DNA of 64,000 nt. Origin: Aphrocallistes beatrix. Lineage: Eukaryota; Porifera; Hexactinellida; Sceptrulophora; Aphrocallistidae. A model generated the notes under the pieces. That model saw only the letters and a list, made by a program, of their open reading frames with translations, was not told the origin of the DNA and searched no databases. The translations under genes and the position numbers were made by a program. Of this stretch, positions 23,067 to 35,602 are shown in pieces. How positions within the stretch are numbered: the first letter of the stretch is position 1; each line of letters starts with the position of its first letter. The DNA lies in assembly GCA_963281255.1 (NCBI GenBank), contig OY725489.1:6510523-6574522 (forward strand), given 5' to 3'.

Positions 23067-24690
23067 GGATCACAAAACTGGATTAAGTAGTTAAAGTTAT
23101 TATTATTAAACTACAGTAGTTTACAATAGACAGTGGTACATAAATATTATACAGAATTAAATTTATTTATCAACTATAGTGAGCTGTTCCAATACTTTTT
23201 GGCCAGGCAGTATAGATACTAGGGCGGAATTTTCGAAATCATTACGAAAGAACTTTTTCCAAAACAAAAAAATATTAAATATTCGTTTGATGACTTGGCA
23301 TTATTAAATGAATCAACGCAATTTGTAACAAAGTTCAAAAATCAAAAGTTTTAAAAATCGTCATTTAATTAAAATGGGAGAATAATCCATAATTTAGAAA
23401 GAAAAATACGTGTACAGTGAGGGTAGCTAATTATATAGCATACTTACCAACTCTCCGGAATTTTGAGCTTTCAACTAACCTAGAATAATTTCCATCATTG
23501 GAATATAGTTTATGGGAATTATTGTAATTTTATGTAACTCATTAAAAATATGATAACTTCCATGGATTTACCATTGAAATCCAGGGATTTCACTCTCTTA
23601 ATCCAGGTAAATTTTCAAGAGGGGTTGGTAAAGTTAAAAGTTAAAGTTTATAGAATTAGAAAATGTGTATAAAAATGTGTAATACCGAATTTTCAAATTT
23701 CCTAAGCTGGTTCAAAATTTCAGAATTGTGGTTCTATAAAAAGAAAATATACACATTTCGTTTGATAAATTCAAACGAATACATGAATATTCATTTTTGA
23801 TATTAATAAATAATAATATTTAATTACGGAAAAAAACGAGAAATCTTATCCATGCACCAACAAAACATGTAAATCACTACCGTTATTGCATTCAGGCTAA
23901 GAAAAAAATTAAGAAACCTTGTATATGTATGAAAGAGAGTCTACGGAATAGAAATTGTCTCAAAGTTCAAATCTTTAATATGCCGTGCATAAGAAAATAT
24001 TCTGATAAAATTAATTGTTAAGGAAGAAATTTTTGAAGCATTGTTTTTTAAAGGTGTGTTTTTCGAAAGAAAAAAATTTGACACTGAATTTGTTTCAGTC
24101 TAATTAAATACTAGAAAAATATTTTGAGGAAAAAAATTTTAATCTGAAAATTATTAGTAAATAAGTGTATACAAATTTATCGCATTCATAATTTTACAGT
24201 TAATTTTATCTCTGTATTTTAAAAACTCGTTTTCAATCATTCAAACCCGCTGACCAGCCTGATTTCAGTGTGAACGGCATATAAACTCAGGGGTACAATT
24301 GCACTATCTTACACCCCCAACTTTTTTTAGAAATACCATAATACCTGTTTACGTGTTGATAGAACTTCCTTCAGGAAGCGGAATGAGCGAAAGAGAACCA
24401 AAATCGGTTGAGATTCAACCAAGTTACACCGATTTTAATGTTACAAGCCAAAGTCTATGGGAAAATGTTGCTATACTGAATGATGCTGTATAATGTATTA
24501 CTAATGGTTGTGCAATGATATCGCGATCTGCATACTTCCTTTTGAATCCTTACTATCTTACACAGTCAATATTAGACGTTACTATTTTAAGATCGAGATT
24601 TTGGTAGTTATGATATGCAAAATCCCAAAAACAAAAATCCAATCTTATTGATTCTAGTCATTGCTTCATAAAATTTGATTACTGAACCAC
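23067..24690. other. No gene seen
   Basis: Very AT-rich. A 64-codon open stretch (24299-24493) has no recognisable motif. No TIR pair identified. Confidence 0.45.
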
Positions 24691-25369
24691 AATTAGAGTT
24701 TTAGCACAAAAACCACCAAATTTTTCAATTTTTCAATTTTTGCTGTGCAATGATGATGTCATAACGGAATGATGAGAAATCAGTTTTGATGATAGTTGTA
24801 TCTAGTGAACAACCGAAATTGATTTTGGCCGAAAGTTTCGGTTTCGCTCGTTCACTAGTTGTATTGTTATAGTTTAGTACAGCCACTCGAGCAGCCACCC
24901 AAGACCACCCAAGCAGACGAAAGTCATGTAGTCACTTAAGATGATTATATATTCATCAAACCCAATCTTTATGTTATTTACTTCGTTTGTTCTTTACTCA
25001 AATTCTATAATTACTTCGTTTGGTCAAATTGTTCGTTCAGATTGCCACAATTAGTCACAACAGTATTATATGTGAAGAATATTAATATACTCATTCTATA
25101 AAAATTTCAGCATTCTATCACCTAAAATGGCTGAGTTATAGTCTAAAAACTTAAATTTCTAGTTATAAAAAAAGGTGGCAACGAAAATGTCGACTGATCA
25201 TGGAATTAGACGTTCCATCATGAGTCGACATTTTAATCTGAGGTCAGAACTTAGTGGAGCCATAGCCAAAAGACTCCCACACGCCAAAAATCAGCTTTCT
25301 GCGCCTGACAGTTTCTTCAATCAATTTGTTGCAGATATATATACATTAATCGAGTTTTAATAGCAAGGA
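24690..25369 (-). mobile_element. Short Helitron family B, interrupted, 3' end lost
   Basis: The 5' end is at 25369 (inverse TCCTTGCTATTAAAACTCG before ATTAAT). The body runs leftward through CAGTTTCTTCAATCAATTTG, GACTCCCAC and TGAGTCGACATTTT. The part from about 24690-24795 (GATGATGTCATAACGG, TGATGATAGTTG) belongs to the same copy. Between them, 24796-25080 is foreign sequence. The GC-rich 3' end is absent. Confidence 0.7.
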
Positions 25370-25372
25370 TAA

Positions 25373-26438
25373 TATAAAAACCATCGTATGCACGGTAATT
25401 CCGATAATCGCTGTATAATTATTATGTTAATTAAAATGATATTTGCTCTTTAATTCTTGTACTTTACCACGCTGCTGCTGCTGCTCTCTCTCTCGCTAAC
25501 GCACACCAGCGGCTATATACTTATGTAAACTAGTTTGATGGCTGCTGTATTCAAATTCAGAGTCTACAAATTCATCTAATTAGTATTAGCAGCAGTGAAC
25601 TTGATTAAACAATATGATTGGATTTTGCATATCATAACTACCAAACTCTCGATCTTAATAATTCACAAATTGAGTACCTAAATAACGTGGCTGGGTGTGT
25701 AGTTTCTCTTATCCAAAAATCTAACCTATTTAACAACTGATAAGGGATCTCAATAAATTATCATAGATTTATTAGACAGGGGTCACTTATGTATCCATAT
25801 ATTGCTGTTATCGACTGCGTTACTACTTGTATTATTCATAAAACTTTCATCAAATTGCTAACTCTCAAGTTCTTCGAAAACAGTTTTATCCCGGTTCAAC
25901 TCGTACTAAATCACTAGTATTAATTTTAATCATAGTTGATGACAAATGGATTAATATGTGTGAGAGAATTGTGTTGTTGTGAAATATAATAATTCTTCTC
26001 TTTCTTATGAATGGTGTGACAAGACCGGATAAAGGATAAAGAAAGAAAAGTGATGTCTAACGGAATAACAACGTTTTGATCTTCCTTAATCTTAGAATAT
26101 TATCGTCTCTTCATAACATCCCTCAGTTTACTAATTTTAATTATGTAATTCACCACTTCAATAATGATTATTCCTACTTAGTGTATATTGTTAGTCTTGC
26201 CGTGCTGTGCTATGAATATATTTCGAATGTATTTGTTGTTTGAAATTTAAATTGAACTTGTTATGATTATAAACGCTCATTTATTCATGACTTAACCTTT
26301 TGGACTAAATGATATGACTTTAGTAAGTGTGGTGGACAAATAGGAAGCGAATAAATGTTAAAATTAGTGATAAATTCACTTAGCTCGTTTATCCAATCAA
26401 TGGTCCAGAAAAAAAGGTCTGCGCCATTGCCTTAGTGT
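25373..26438. other. No gene seen; short GCT and CT runs
   Basis: AT-rich, with a (GCT)4 plus CTCTCTCTC microsatellite at about 25472-25495. No supported ORF. Confidence 0.45.
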
Positions 26439-26439
26439 A

Positions 26440-27475
26440 TTAGAATGCTATGGTCTGTTGTATATTTCACCGCAGATAGACAAAACATAAATAGTGCAAT
26501 GCTGTTGTCGCTATGTATTAGGAATGCAATAGATGTCACTAATGAGTTGAAAAGTTAATTTAGGAGGATTAATATTTGCAGAACAATCTGATATTTAGTC
26601 CGACAATAGCACTCTATACATAAGGCCTCCAATCTAAATCTCAAAAATGGACCAGGGATGCGGTCGAAGATGGTTGAACAAATACATGATCTGCCTGAAA
26701 TCATGAACGATACAGAATAGAGCTTCGGAATGTATTACCAGGATATATAAATATGGCGCCAAGGTATCCATATCGGTTGTTAAAATTTAGATTAGTCACC
26801 ATATGGTTGCGCAATAGGTCATATTTGGGACAGGTTGTTTAAAGGCACTTCGAAGTGGTTTTATTTTAGGTTCTTTCGTATAGAATTGAGCTGTGAATGG
26901 CTTGATGCGAAAAGTTTGAATTTCTTACGGAATGTTGTTACATTCCAGCGTTGCTATGGAAGCACATTTTGATTTGATGAGGTCATATCTTAAAACCCGC
27001 AATAACTATGCATTCAAATTTGATCTTATTTGATTGCCTATAGACTACGTCCTATAAAGCCATTACATAATTTTGACGTCCAGGAACATCATTTTCACGT
27101 CTAAAGTGATAAATGGTTGAAGTGATAATGGATATTTAATTTCGGATATGGATACCTTGGCGCCATATTTATATAACCAGGTAATACATTCCGAAGCTCT
27201 ATTCTGCGTCGTTCATGATTTCAGGCAGATCATGTATTTGTTCAACCATCTTCGACCGCATCCCTGGTCCATTTTTGAGATTTAGATGGGAGGGCTTATG
27301 TACAGAGTGCTATGGTCGGACTAAATATCAGATTGTTCTGCAAATATTAGTCCTCCTAAATTAACTTTTCAACTCATTAGTGACGTTTATTGCATTCCTA
27401 TACATAGCAACAACAGCATTGCACTGTTTATGTTTAGTCTATCTACGGTCAAATATACTACATACTTATAATTCC
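26440..27475. repeat. Long imperfect palindrome, about 1.04 kb
   Basis: Arms of about 500 bp around a centre near 26957. The left arm reads GACAATAGCACTCTATACATAAG, CCAGGGATGCGGTCGAAGATGG, ATACATGATCTGCCTGAAATC. The right arm carries the inverse (GATTTCAGGCAGATCATGTAT, CCATCTTCGACCGCATCCCTGG). Related to the palindrome at 50039 and the arm at 19425. No coding capacity. Confidence 0.85.
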
Positions 27476-27711
27476 TAATGCACATATCAATTGCAGGATG
27501 TTGTAAGAATGAGTGATATTATAGAAGAAGACATAAAAGCATCTTCAAAATGGTCGAAATTGAGTTATACTATATAGAAAGCGTTTACAGGCACAAAAAT
27601 GTAAAATGACACAAAGAACATATGGGAACCAAATGAATTTTTGTATACAACGAATTATCTTTACTATTAAAACTCGATTAATGTTTGTATATGTGTATAT
27701 ATAAATATATA

Positions 27712-28244
27712 CAAGCACGCTTCGCTTGCTTGCGCTGCGCTGCTGGCGGACACTTTGTGTGCGCCGGAGGCTACTTTCGGTCGCCTGGGGTCACATTGGA
27801 TAATTATAAAGGGGAGAACATCTCTAAATATGTCTGTTCTACTGTTATAATCGATGCTGCACGAAAAATCATCAAATTTGTCAATTTTCAAATTTTTTTG
27901 ATGCGTAATGATGACGTCATAACAAAGTGATGAGTCCTCATTTTTTAACGATTATGTGAGGTATATTAATACTATACACACTATTAAAATTTCAGCCTTC
28001 TATCACCTAAAATGGCTGAGTTATGGTCAAAAAACAAATTATAAAAAAGGTGACAATGACGTCATAATTCCATGATGAGTAGACATTTTAGTCTGAGCTC
28101 AGAACTTAGTGGAGCCATAGCCAAAAGATGTCCACATGCCAAAAATCAGCTTTCTGCGCCTTGCAGTTTCTTAAATCAATTCGTTACAAATATATATATA
28201 TATACATATGTATACACACATTAATTGAGTTTTAATAGTAAGGA
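27712..28244 (-). mobile_element. Short Helitron family B, nested copy 1
   Basis: 533 bp, complete. 3' end CAAGCACGCTTCGC at 27712 after A; 5' end (inverse of TCCTTACTATTAAAAC) at 28244 before T. It has both GC-rich hairpins and the TGACGTCA sites. Confidence 0.92.
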
Positions 28245-28272
28245 TATACACACATACACACATACACAAACA

Positions 28273-28763
28273 CAAGCGCGCTTCGCTTGCTTGCGCTGCG
28301 CAGCTGGCGGACACTTTGCGTCCGCCGGAGGCGCCCTTCGGTCACCTGGGGTCAAATTGGTTAATTATAAGGGAGATAGCATCACTAAATATGTCTGTCT
28401 TACTTTTATATTCGATATCACTTGAAAAATCATCAAATTTGTCAATTTTAAAATTTTTGATGCGTATTGATGACGTCATAACAAAGTGATGAGTCATCAT
28501 TCTTTGATGATAGTTACATCATATGTGAGGTATGTTAGTATACAATATTCTTTTAAATTTTCAGCCTTATATATAATGGCTGAGTTATGCTCGAATAAGT
28601 GTGTTGCTTAACTTTTAAAAATGTGACAATGACGTCATAATTCCATGATGAGTCGACATTTTACTCTGAGCACAGAACTTACTGGAGCCATAGCCAAAAG
28701 ACTCCCACATGCCAAAAATTAGCTTTCTGCGCTTGGCAGTTTCTTCAATCAATTCGTTACAGA

Positions 28764-28794
<31 letters not shown>

Positions 28795-28831
28795 GAATAA
28801 ATATACATTAATCGAGTTTTAATAGTAAGGA
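28273..28831 (-). mobile_element. Short Helitron family B, nested copy 2
   Basis: 559 bp, complete. Starts CAAGCGCGCTTCGC at 28273 and ends AATAGTAAGGA at 28831. Inserted between A and T of the host Helitron linker. A TA dinucleotide run of about 22 bp lies near 28765-28788. Confidence 0.92.
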
Positions 28832-29325
28832 TCTGTAACGAATTGATTGAAGAAACTGCCGGGCAGAGAAAGCTGATTTTTGGCATGTGGGAGTCTTTTG
28901 GCTATGGCTCAACTAAGTTCAGAGTTCGGAACAAAATGTCGACTCATCGTGGAATTATGACGTCATTGTCACATTTTACAAGTTAAGCAACACAGTTTTT
29001 CGGGCATAACTCAGCCATTATATGAGATAGAAGGCTGAAATTTTAATAGAATGTGTAGATTAATATAACTCACATATGATACAACTATCTTCAAAAAATG
29101 ATGACTCATCACTCTGTTATGACGTCATCATTATGCATCAAAATAATTTGTATTGACAAATTTGGTGATTTTTCGACTGATATCGATTTTAAAACTTAGA
29201 TGGACATATTTAGAGATGATATCTCCCTTATAATTAACCAATGTCACCCCATGCGACCGAAAGGAGCCTCCGGCGGACACAAAGTGTCCGCCAGCCGCGC
29301 AGCGCAAGCAAGCGAATCGCGCTTG

Positions 29326-29765
29326 TGATTATAAATATTTAAATACCAAAAAATAAAACAATTTCTAAAATATACATTTTGGTACGTCATGATTCCGGTT
29401 TGCTTCCGGAGTTGGTTTCAGTTCTAGTTTTCATAAATGAAAGGAACTCAAAACTTAATTTACTCCTGTTTTTCGTATTCTCCATATGTAAAACCTAAGT
29501 ATAGCAATTTATGGAAGAGTTTGATGATTATTTTTTAGTTATTAGAGTTTAATATGGGATGGTGATTATACCATTGTGAAAATCCTTGATCAAACAGCAA
29601 TAATTCAGAATTTTGCCACGTCATTAGTCCAAAACCACATGACCGATTGATCTGAAATTTTCACAAAAGTAAAGACATTTCAGTGGCATGTTTGCACAGC
29701 AAATTTCAGACAAATTGGTTGAAGGTGGTGAAATGACTGGTTGATTCGCCATAGATTTCCCCGTA
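29326..29765. repeat. Continuation of the repeat split by the Helitron at 27658
   Basis: Aligns with 20048-20480 (CCAAAAAATAAAAC, GGAACTCAAAACTTAATTTAC, CCACATGACCGATTGATC). No gene. Confidence 0.75.
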
Positions 29766-30140
29766 AGTATTTCAAGGAGATACGTGCCCATGCTTAACAT
29801 CTCTTATAGCTCTACTTCATCGTATGCTGTAAGCCAATTCGTAATTTTTCGCGGGCGGTATCCTCATAAAGTTGTCTGATGATTTGAATGGTATAGACTG
29901 ATGATTTGAATGGTAAAAATTGTTGAAACAAATCATTGAAATTTATGAACAGGGACGATTACCTAGTCATCTGTTGTTTTGCCTATATTTAGCCATTCAC
30001 CTCAAAAGTGATTTTTCAAATCGTCATTGAGCAATAAATATTAATTTAAATAAAATAATCCATTGACTCACTCCTGAATCCTTCATTACAGTCCAAACAG
30101 TTCAAATTCAAAAGTAATAAAAAGTTATTAACAAACTGTA

Positions 30141-30743
30141 TCTTGTATATTAAAACGCTAGGATTTTTTGTTTGTTTGTTTGTCTGTATTGATTGAAGAA
30201 GTGGCAAGTCGTAGAGATATGAAAATTGGCCTGTAGGTGTCAAATGATATGACAACGATTAAGTTCTAAGAACTAAGAGAAAATCACAACGCTGCAAAAA
30301 AATGGAGAACAATTTTTCACACCTTTTGTATACAAAATAAATGACACTATCACAATAGAAATCATTGTATGAGACTACAATAGATCGTCATTGCTATTAA
30401 TTAATACTTCAAAGCAACAACTTTTCTTTGATATCTTTAGCAATAAAAAATACACCTTTATGTACAAGTACATATTTTCAAACCATTTGAAGAATTTTGA
30501 AAATATGCTAGAAACTAACTTCCAACGTTTAATATGAGAATTTTATTGCTGTAGATTTAGAATACTATATTTTTAGGTCCATACGTGTGAGAAATTATTC
30601 GTAAACTTTTGCTGACAATATTTATATATAGAAAAAATATTGCCGAAATAGGTTTGACTGATTCACTACAGCCTCACGCAGGCCGACTCTGTGAACACTC
30701 CGTCTCCGCAAGCCGCGCAGCGCAAGGAAGCGAAGCCCGCTTG
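30141..30743 (+). mobile_element. Short Helitron, family A 5' end with the shared 3' end
   Basis: 603 bp. It begins TCTTGTATATTAAAACGC after A, as the autonomous copy does at 1402, and contains GGCAAGTCGTAGAGATATG. It ends GCGCAAGGAAGCGAAGCCCGCTTG-type sequence at 30743 before T, the same 3' end as family B copies. This links the autonomous Helitron with the abundant short ones. Confidence 0.85.
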
Positions 30744-30827
30744 TTACTACTATATATGGATATGCAGATTTTAATAAATAAATATATATATTAGAAATCA
30801 TGCAACAAATATTTATTTCGGTAAAAA

Positions 30828-30895
30828 AAGCTATCTATCTATCTATATATCTATATAAGTTTCTGTCTAATCTAATCTATCTATTTATCTATCAA
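30828..30895. repeat. CTAT tetranucleotide microsatellite
   Basis: Runs of CTAT/ATCT, interrupted near 30855-30875. Confidence 0.9.
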
Positions 30896-30968
30896 CGAAC
30901 TGATTACAAAATCGAAGTTAGCTGATTTTTAATATATCAGATAATTTTGCACTGATTCGAGTAAGTTC

Positions 30969-31167
30969 TGTTGCGTGAAATTCTGAGGCGCGTGAAATTC
31001 TGAGGCACTTGTATACAGGGACCATGGATGCACAACTAGCGTGACATTTTGAGGCACTCCATGAAATTCTGAGGCATGAACAAAGAAACCTGATCAGAAC
31101 ATATGATCTAAGACTACTAGGTTTCTGGTTCCTATTACAGATGATGTATCATCTAACATGATGATTT
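30969..31167. repeat. Ginger1 left terminal inverted repeat
   Basis: Pairs with 35603-35801. It includes GGGACCATGGATGCACAAC and ATATGATCTAAGACTAC. Subterminal GTGAAATTCTGAGGC repeats may be transposase-binding sites (inference). Confidence 0.95.
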
Positions 31168-31523
31168 TCATTCATTTACGTATTATATTATTCTTGTTGT
31201 GGTTAACAAGCGTAAGAGGTCTGTATTTCTTTACTATTTTTATAAAAGACAGTCAAACAACATAGTCTAACGATCATTTCTATAAACCGTATCTAGCAGT
31301 TCTCTCTGATCGCTATAATATGGAATTGTATATCGTTAATTGTCAATATTGTAATCAAATTAACTAAATAATGATACCAACAAGTAAATGTAACACAACA
31401 TATTATAATTCAACGCCTAATCTATCAATCTGATGACAAAATTAACAAAACTTGAACAGTATTGCATAAAGGACTGAGTAAATGTGACTTCATAATAGTA
31501 TATTTTCATTACATTAAAACTTC

Positions 31524-34500
31524 TTAATCCATTCCAAAAGTTGGAGTGGAAGAATTAATCATAGAAACAACAGGTTCGTAGTGTTCATGATAGTTCTTTA
31601 TATAGAGTGATGAATTGGTATCTTTCGTAGCTCTAAGCAGGCTCCATCGTACCTTGCTAGTGTACTTATTCGCTTCCATACTATAATTGTTGTTAGCTAT
31701 GAATATATCCGCTTGAAGAATTGCGGAAGCTGCCATTATCTCAAAATCGCCTCCCCAAACGCCATCTAGGTAGGTAGGCCTTTCACTAAGAAAGTAATCA
31801 CATGGTGTAAGGCGAGATTGTCGAAAATACCAACCCATTTGTGTAGTACCCTCGCTTGCCATGTAGTTAGATATGATAGAACGGAGAGTAGAATGATTTT
31901 CCTGGCTTCCTGTAACAATTTTGGAGAGACAACGGAATAGACAGTTGCCATCTCCCACGATATCTTCAGTTTCCCATGGTTGGTATTTTGAAAGTTGTTC
32001 ATTTAAGAGGTGATCGGGTTGCCTGCATACGGAATGAAACGTGAGTCCGAGCATAGCACATTTCTGACGCTGCCATCGCTCATCGACTACCGTAATATTC
32101 GGGCTTTTAGTCAACATGCTAGGAATGAAATTCCTCCAGTTGTCAGGAAACGTTTCCCATAGCATGGTGTTTAAGTATTGGATTGCCTAATACAAGGAGA
32201 GTTATAATTACCCTAATTTTGTAAATTTCATAACTATGCGCGAAAATACAGATATTATTAAAAAAACAGAAAAATTTGCATTCTAGCTAAAGGCTCGAAA
32301 CATTTTCTTTGTTATAGTCGAAATAAAACATTTTATTATTTCGAAATTTGTTTAGTCTAACACAATTTTTAATTGCAATCTCACCAATAGTCAATTAATC
32401 AACTAAACAGATATCACAAACTTACCACTCCATATAATACTTTTTCTGTGTATTTGATGGCTAATGAGCCGCCAAATTGAGGATATAAATCCACTATCCA
32501 ACTTTGAAGTTTTTCACGAATTGCTTTTTTCTACAAATTAGAAATATGTTAATTTAATTGCTATGTAGTTGTGCTAGGAACATTGCGAGTTCATTACTCC
32601 TTGATAACTATAAACTATAAATAGAAAAATGACGTAGCCAGCCGCGGGTTTTAAGTAATTTGAAAAACTCTTAAGTAGTTTATGGTCATACGCATGACTA
32701 TCTTGCATGCATGTGCATTGTTAGTATCCTATTGTTGGTATTAACTCAATTCCATGAGCTATAATTAGCAAAGAGAATCCAGTCTAAATCATTCAGTTAC
32801 TTATCGTAATCATTTTGTATTTGTCAGAGTGTTTATTACATCATCTGCTACACTTCATCTTTTACGAAATGTTGGAAATGTACAAGTAATTGCGGTATTT
32901 ACGTTTTGAAATAATGAAACAATGAAATAATCTAAATATCGAATTTATCTTGTTCGAGATGGTTGATATTTAAATCCAGAGATAGAAATTTTCCAATAAA
33001 ACTGGAAATAACTGAATAAAGAATTACTCACCAAATTAACTTCACTTGAGTCATTCAGGAAACGAAATAATAATGTGTTTGGAACATACTCGTGATTTTT
33101 ATTGAGCAACTCATGAAGTTCTTGATGTAATTGACTCATGAACGTTCCTTCCCTGATATTAGTTGCTAAAATTTCCTGTGTAGAGAAATAAGAAATAAAC
33201 CTTTCGAATGGCTAAATATAATTGACGAAAAAGGTAGTAGAAAAGAATGGAATAGGCTACCTTGAGATTGTTGAGATGTCTCACTATTTGTACTCTTTGA
33301 AATCCAAAAAACTTGGTGTCACTCGAAATCTAGATATTAATTAAAATATTTGACGATATAATCAAATACAAAATTTGTAAGTTGAGAAATGTCAATTATG
33401 TTATTACTAACCTTGGTAGTGTTCACGATATCGATTTTTACATCTGTTTTTTTCGTTGTTTGATTAATATTGCTCGAAAGAACATTTCTTTTGAAGTAAG
33501 GTCGGGTTATATGAATTGGAATTTTCTTTTCTTTTCTTTTTCCCTGTTGATCTTGTGAGACGATAATGTGACTTTCGGTGATCCGTTTTACTGTTTGTGG
33601 TCCCAAGTATTTTCGTTGACTTTTGGTTTTCGGCATTTTTTTAAATTTTGGCATATTTAAATATAAAAACTGGTCTCCCTTTTCCAGTGAATGTCTAGAT
33701 GGAACATAATGGATATTCAATAACCTACTGGTAACATTTCTTTAAATATTTAATGCGGAAGCTAAGTTTGAGCAGATTTTAGTTGAAGTTTCTTTTAGAA
33801 AATGATTTTATTTAGTATAAGTTTGTAGAAATTTGAAAATATACCTGATGTTGTTTACTTTTTGGTCGTATTGCCTCTTTTGTTTTGATTGTTCGGTTAG
33901 AATCGACTTGACTGCAGACTTGTTTGTATTCTCTCTATTTTCATCAATAATGGATATCTCTTCCTGGTGTTGTTGAGAAGATGGCTGGAATAAGTCTTCG
34001 ATTTCACCACTGTTTTCCTCATCAAGCGGGAATTCGTCGACTATAGTCTCCTCGCACTCAAAATCTTCAGCCGATGTGGAAGAAATATCGTCGATAGAGA
34101 GTAGTTCTTCATATCTGGACTCTCTTCCCCACATTACTCTGAAGGCAGTATATCCGTGAGACTTTTTCCTAGTACTGTTCATTGCAATGACAGCAGACTT
34201 GAGGAGCTCCGACCATTCTTTATTAGTTTCGATGCACATCTTGTTCAACTTCCTAAATTTGCATATTAATTAATGAAAAAATAATTTTATATCTATGTTC
34301 TCCAAATCCAGTTATTAACAAAAATTATTACATCTTGAGGATCTTATTATGTGCTTCCACTAATCCATTAGCCATTGGATGATATGCACGTGTCTTTCTG
34401 TTGTCAATCCCTAACCGCTTGTGGAAATCTTGGAAGATCTACATACATGCTGGAATGACATACGATTCTCAAGTAAATTTCTAAATATTTTGATGGTTAT

Positions 34501-35476
34501 CGTACTTACGTTGCTTGTAAACTCCTTTCCTTGATCATGCTGGATAACTTTGGGCAAACCAACTTCAAGGTATATGTCCTTCAGCTGCTGAATTACTTCT
34601 TCAGAGGTCTTTGTTTTAAGCGGTCGAGCTAACACGTATTTGCTAAGGTAGCACACTGTAACAAGTATGTGTTTGAAACCTAGTCGAGTCACTGGGAGAT
34701 CGCAGATGAGATCCATGCCTATGTGGAACCATGTTTGGTTTGGAGGAGGGATAGGCTGAAGTTTTCTTTGAGGTTGTGCAGGTAATGGCGCTTCAGATTG
34801 GCAGTAATCACATGTTTTTTTCTAAATAGAATTGCTAAATATTCAAGGTCTTCAAAAATGATTCAATATAATGAAGCAATACATAAAAAGGCAAACAAAT
34901 TAATAGACTCAGCACTCACGTATTGAGAGACATCTGTAAACATTCCTTTCCAGTAGTATTGTTGCTGTATTGCTAAATAAGTAGAGTTGATTCCTGGATG
35001 GCCTACTTTATCATGGAACTTTTTCAAAATTCCATCGACTTCTTCACTTAGAGCGACTTTTACATCTACCTCTGTTCCCTCAAGATTGATTCTCTGAAAC
35101 AAATGCTCAATCAAAATTAAATTTTATTTGTCAAATATTTTCGGCAGAAAAAGTGCTCGGGGCCTTATACGTATACAACTCTTTGCACAGATATTGCATG
35201 CATTTATTCTTTAAGATAAGTTTCACAACCTTATCTTAGCAACTTTGCAATAATTAGAAAAAAACAACTACAAAAACTTGGTGCTCACCAATAGTTCAAC
35301 TAGTTTAAGTCAAGAACTCAATTCCTTACCTTGTGAAGAGTATCTGATTCTCCAATAAAGTAGCCTGAAACGCTTCTCCTGAAATTCCATTTTGTCTTGG
35401 AGTTAAGTGATGCTGCTGGTGGGTATATGTCATTTCGAAGGAAATTAATAATGCTTTCGTATTCCTCTGAGTTCAT
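31524..35476 (-). CDS. Ginger1 transposase with OTU domain, 10 exons, open
   Basis: Exons, all with GT/AG borders: 35330-35476, 34920-35093, 34510-34821, 34332-34438, 33845-34252, 33412-33724, 33261-33329, 33032-33175, 32426-32530, 31524-32186. They sum to 2442 nt, that is 813 residues plus stop, in one frame. The domains in order are: N-terminal part with IYPPAASLNSKTKW; an H2C2 zinc finger (FHDKVGHPG, then TCDYC across an intron); the integrase DDE core (GMDLICDLP, HDQGKEF, GLVEAHNKIL); a GPY/F module (KYLGPQTVKRITES, HITRPYF); and the OTU protease (EDIVGDGNCLFRCLS, late NYHEHYEP). The integrase would cut and join the TIRs; OTU would remove ubiquitin. The start is the first ATG in exon 1. 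Splice sites are my reading and unproven by RNA. Confidence 0.88.
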
Positions 35477-35602
35477 TTCAATGCAAAAAGAAAGGAAAGT
35501 TACTCAATAAAATAACTGAATTTGCAATACTGTTAAAATATTATATTTAGTAGGAAGTTAATACTTTATATATAAACGCTTTGGTAGTAAAGACGAATAA
35601 CC

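Larger units (their letters stand above)
27658..29325 (+). mobile_element. Short Helitron family B containing two others
   Basis: The 5' end is TCTTTACTATTAAAAC at 27658 after host A. The body resumes at CTGTAACGAATTGATTG (28832 on) and ends GAATCGCGCTTG at 29325 before host T. Its TA-rich 5' linker holds two opposite-strand family B copies (27712-28244 and 28273-28831). The flanks GAATTA and TGATTATAAA match the uninterrupted repeat copy at 20041-20055, which confirms the A/T insertion point and both ends. Confidence 0.92.
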
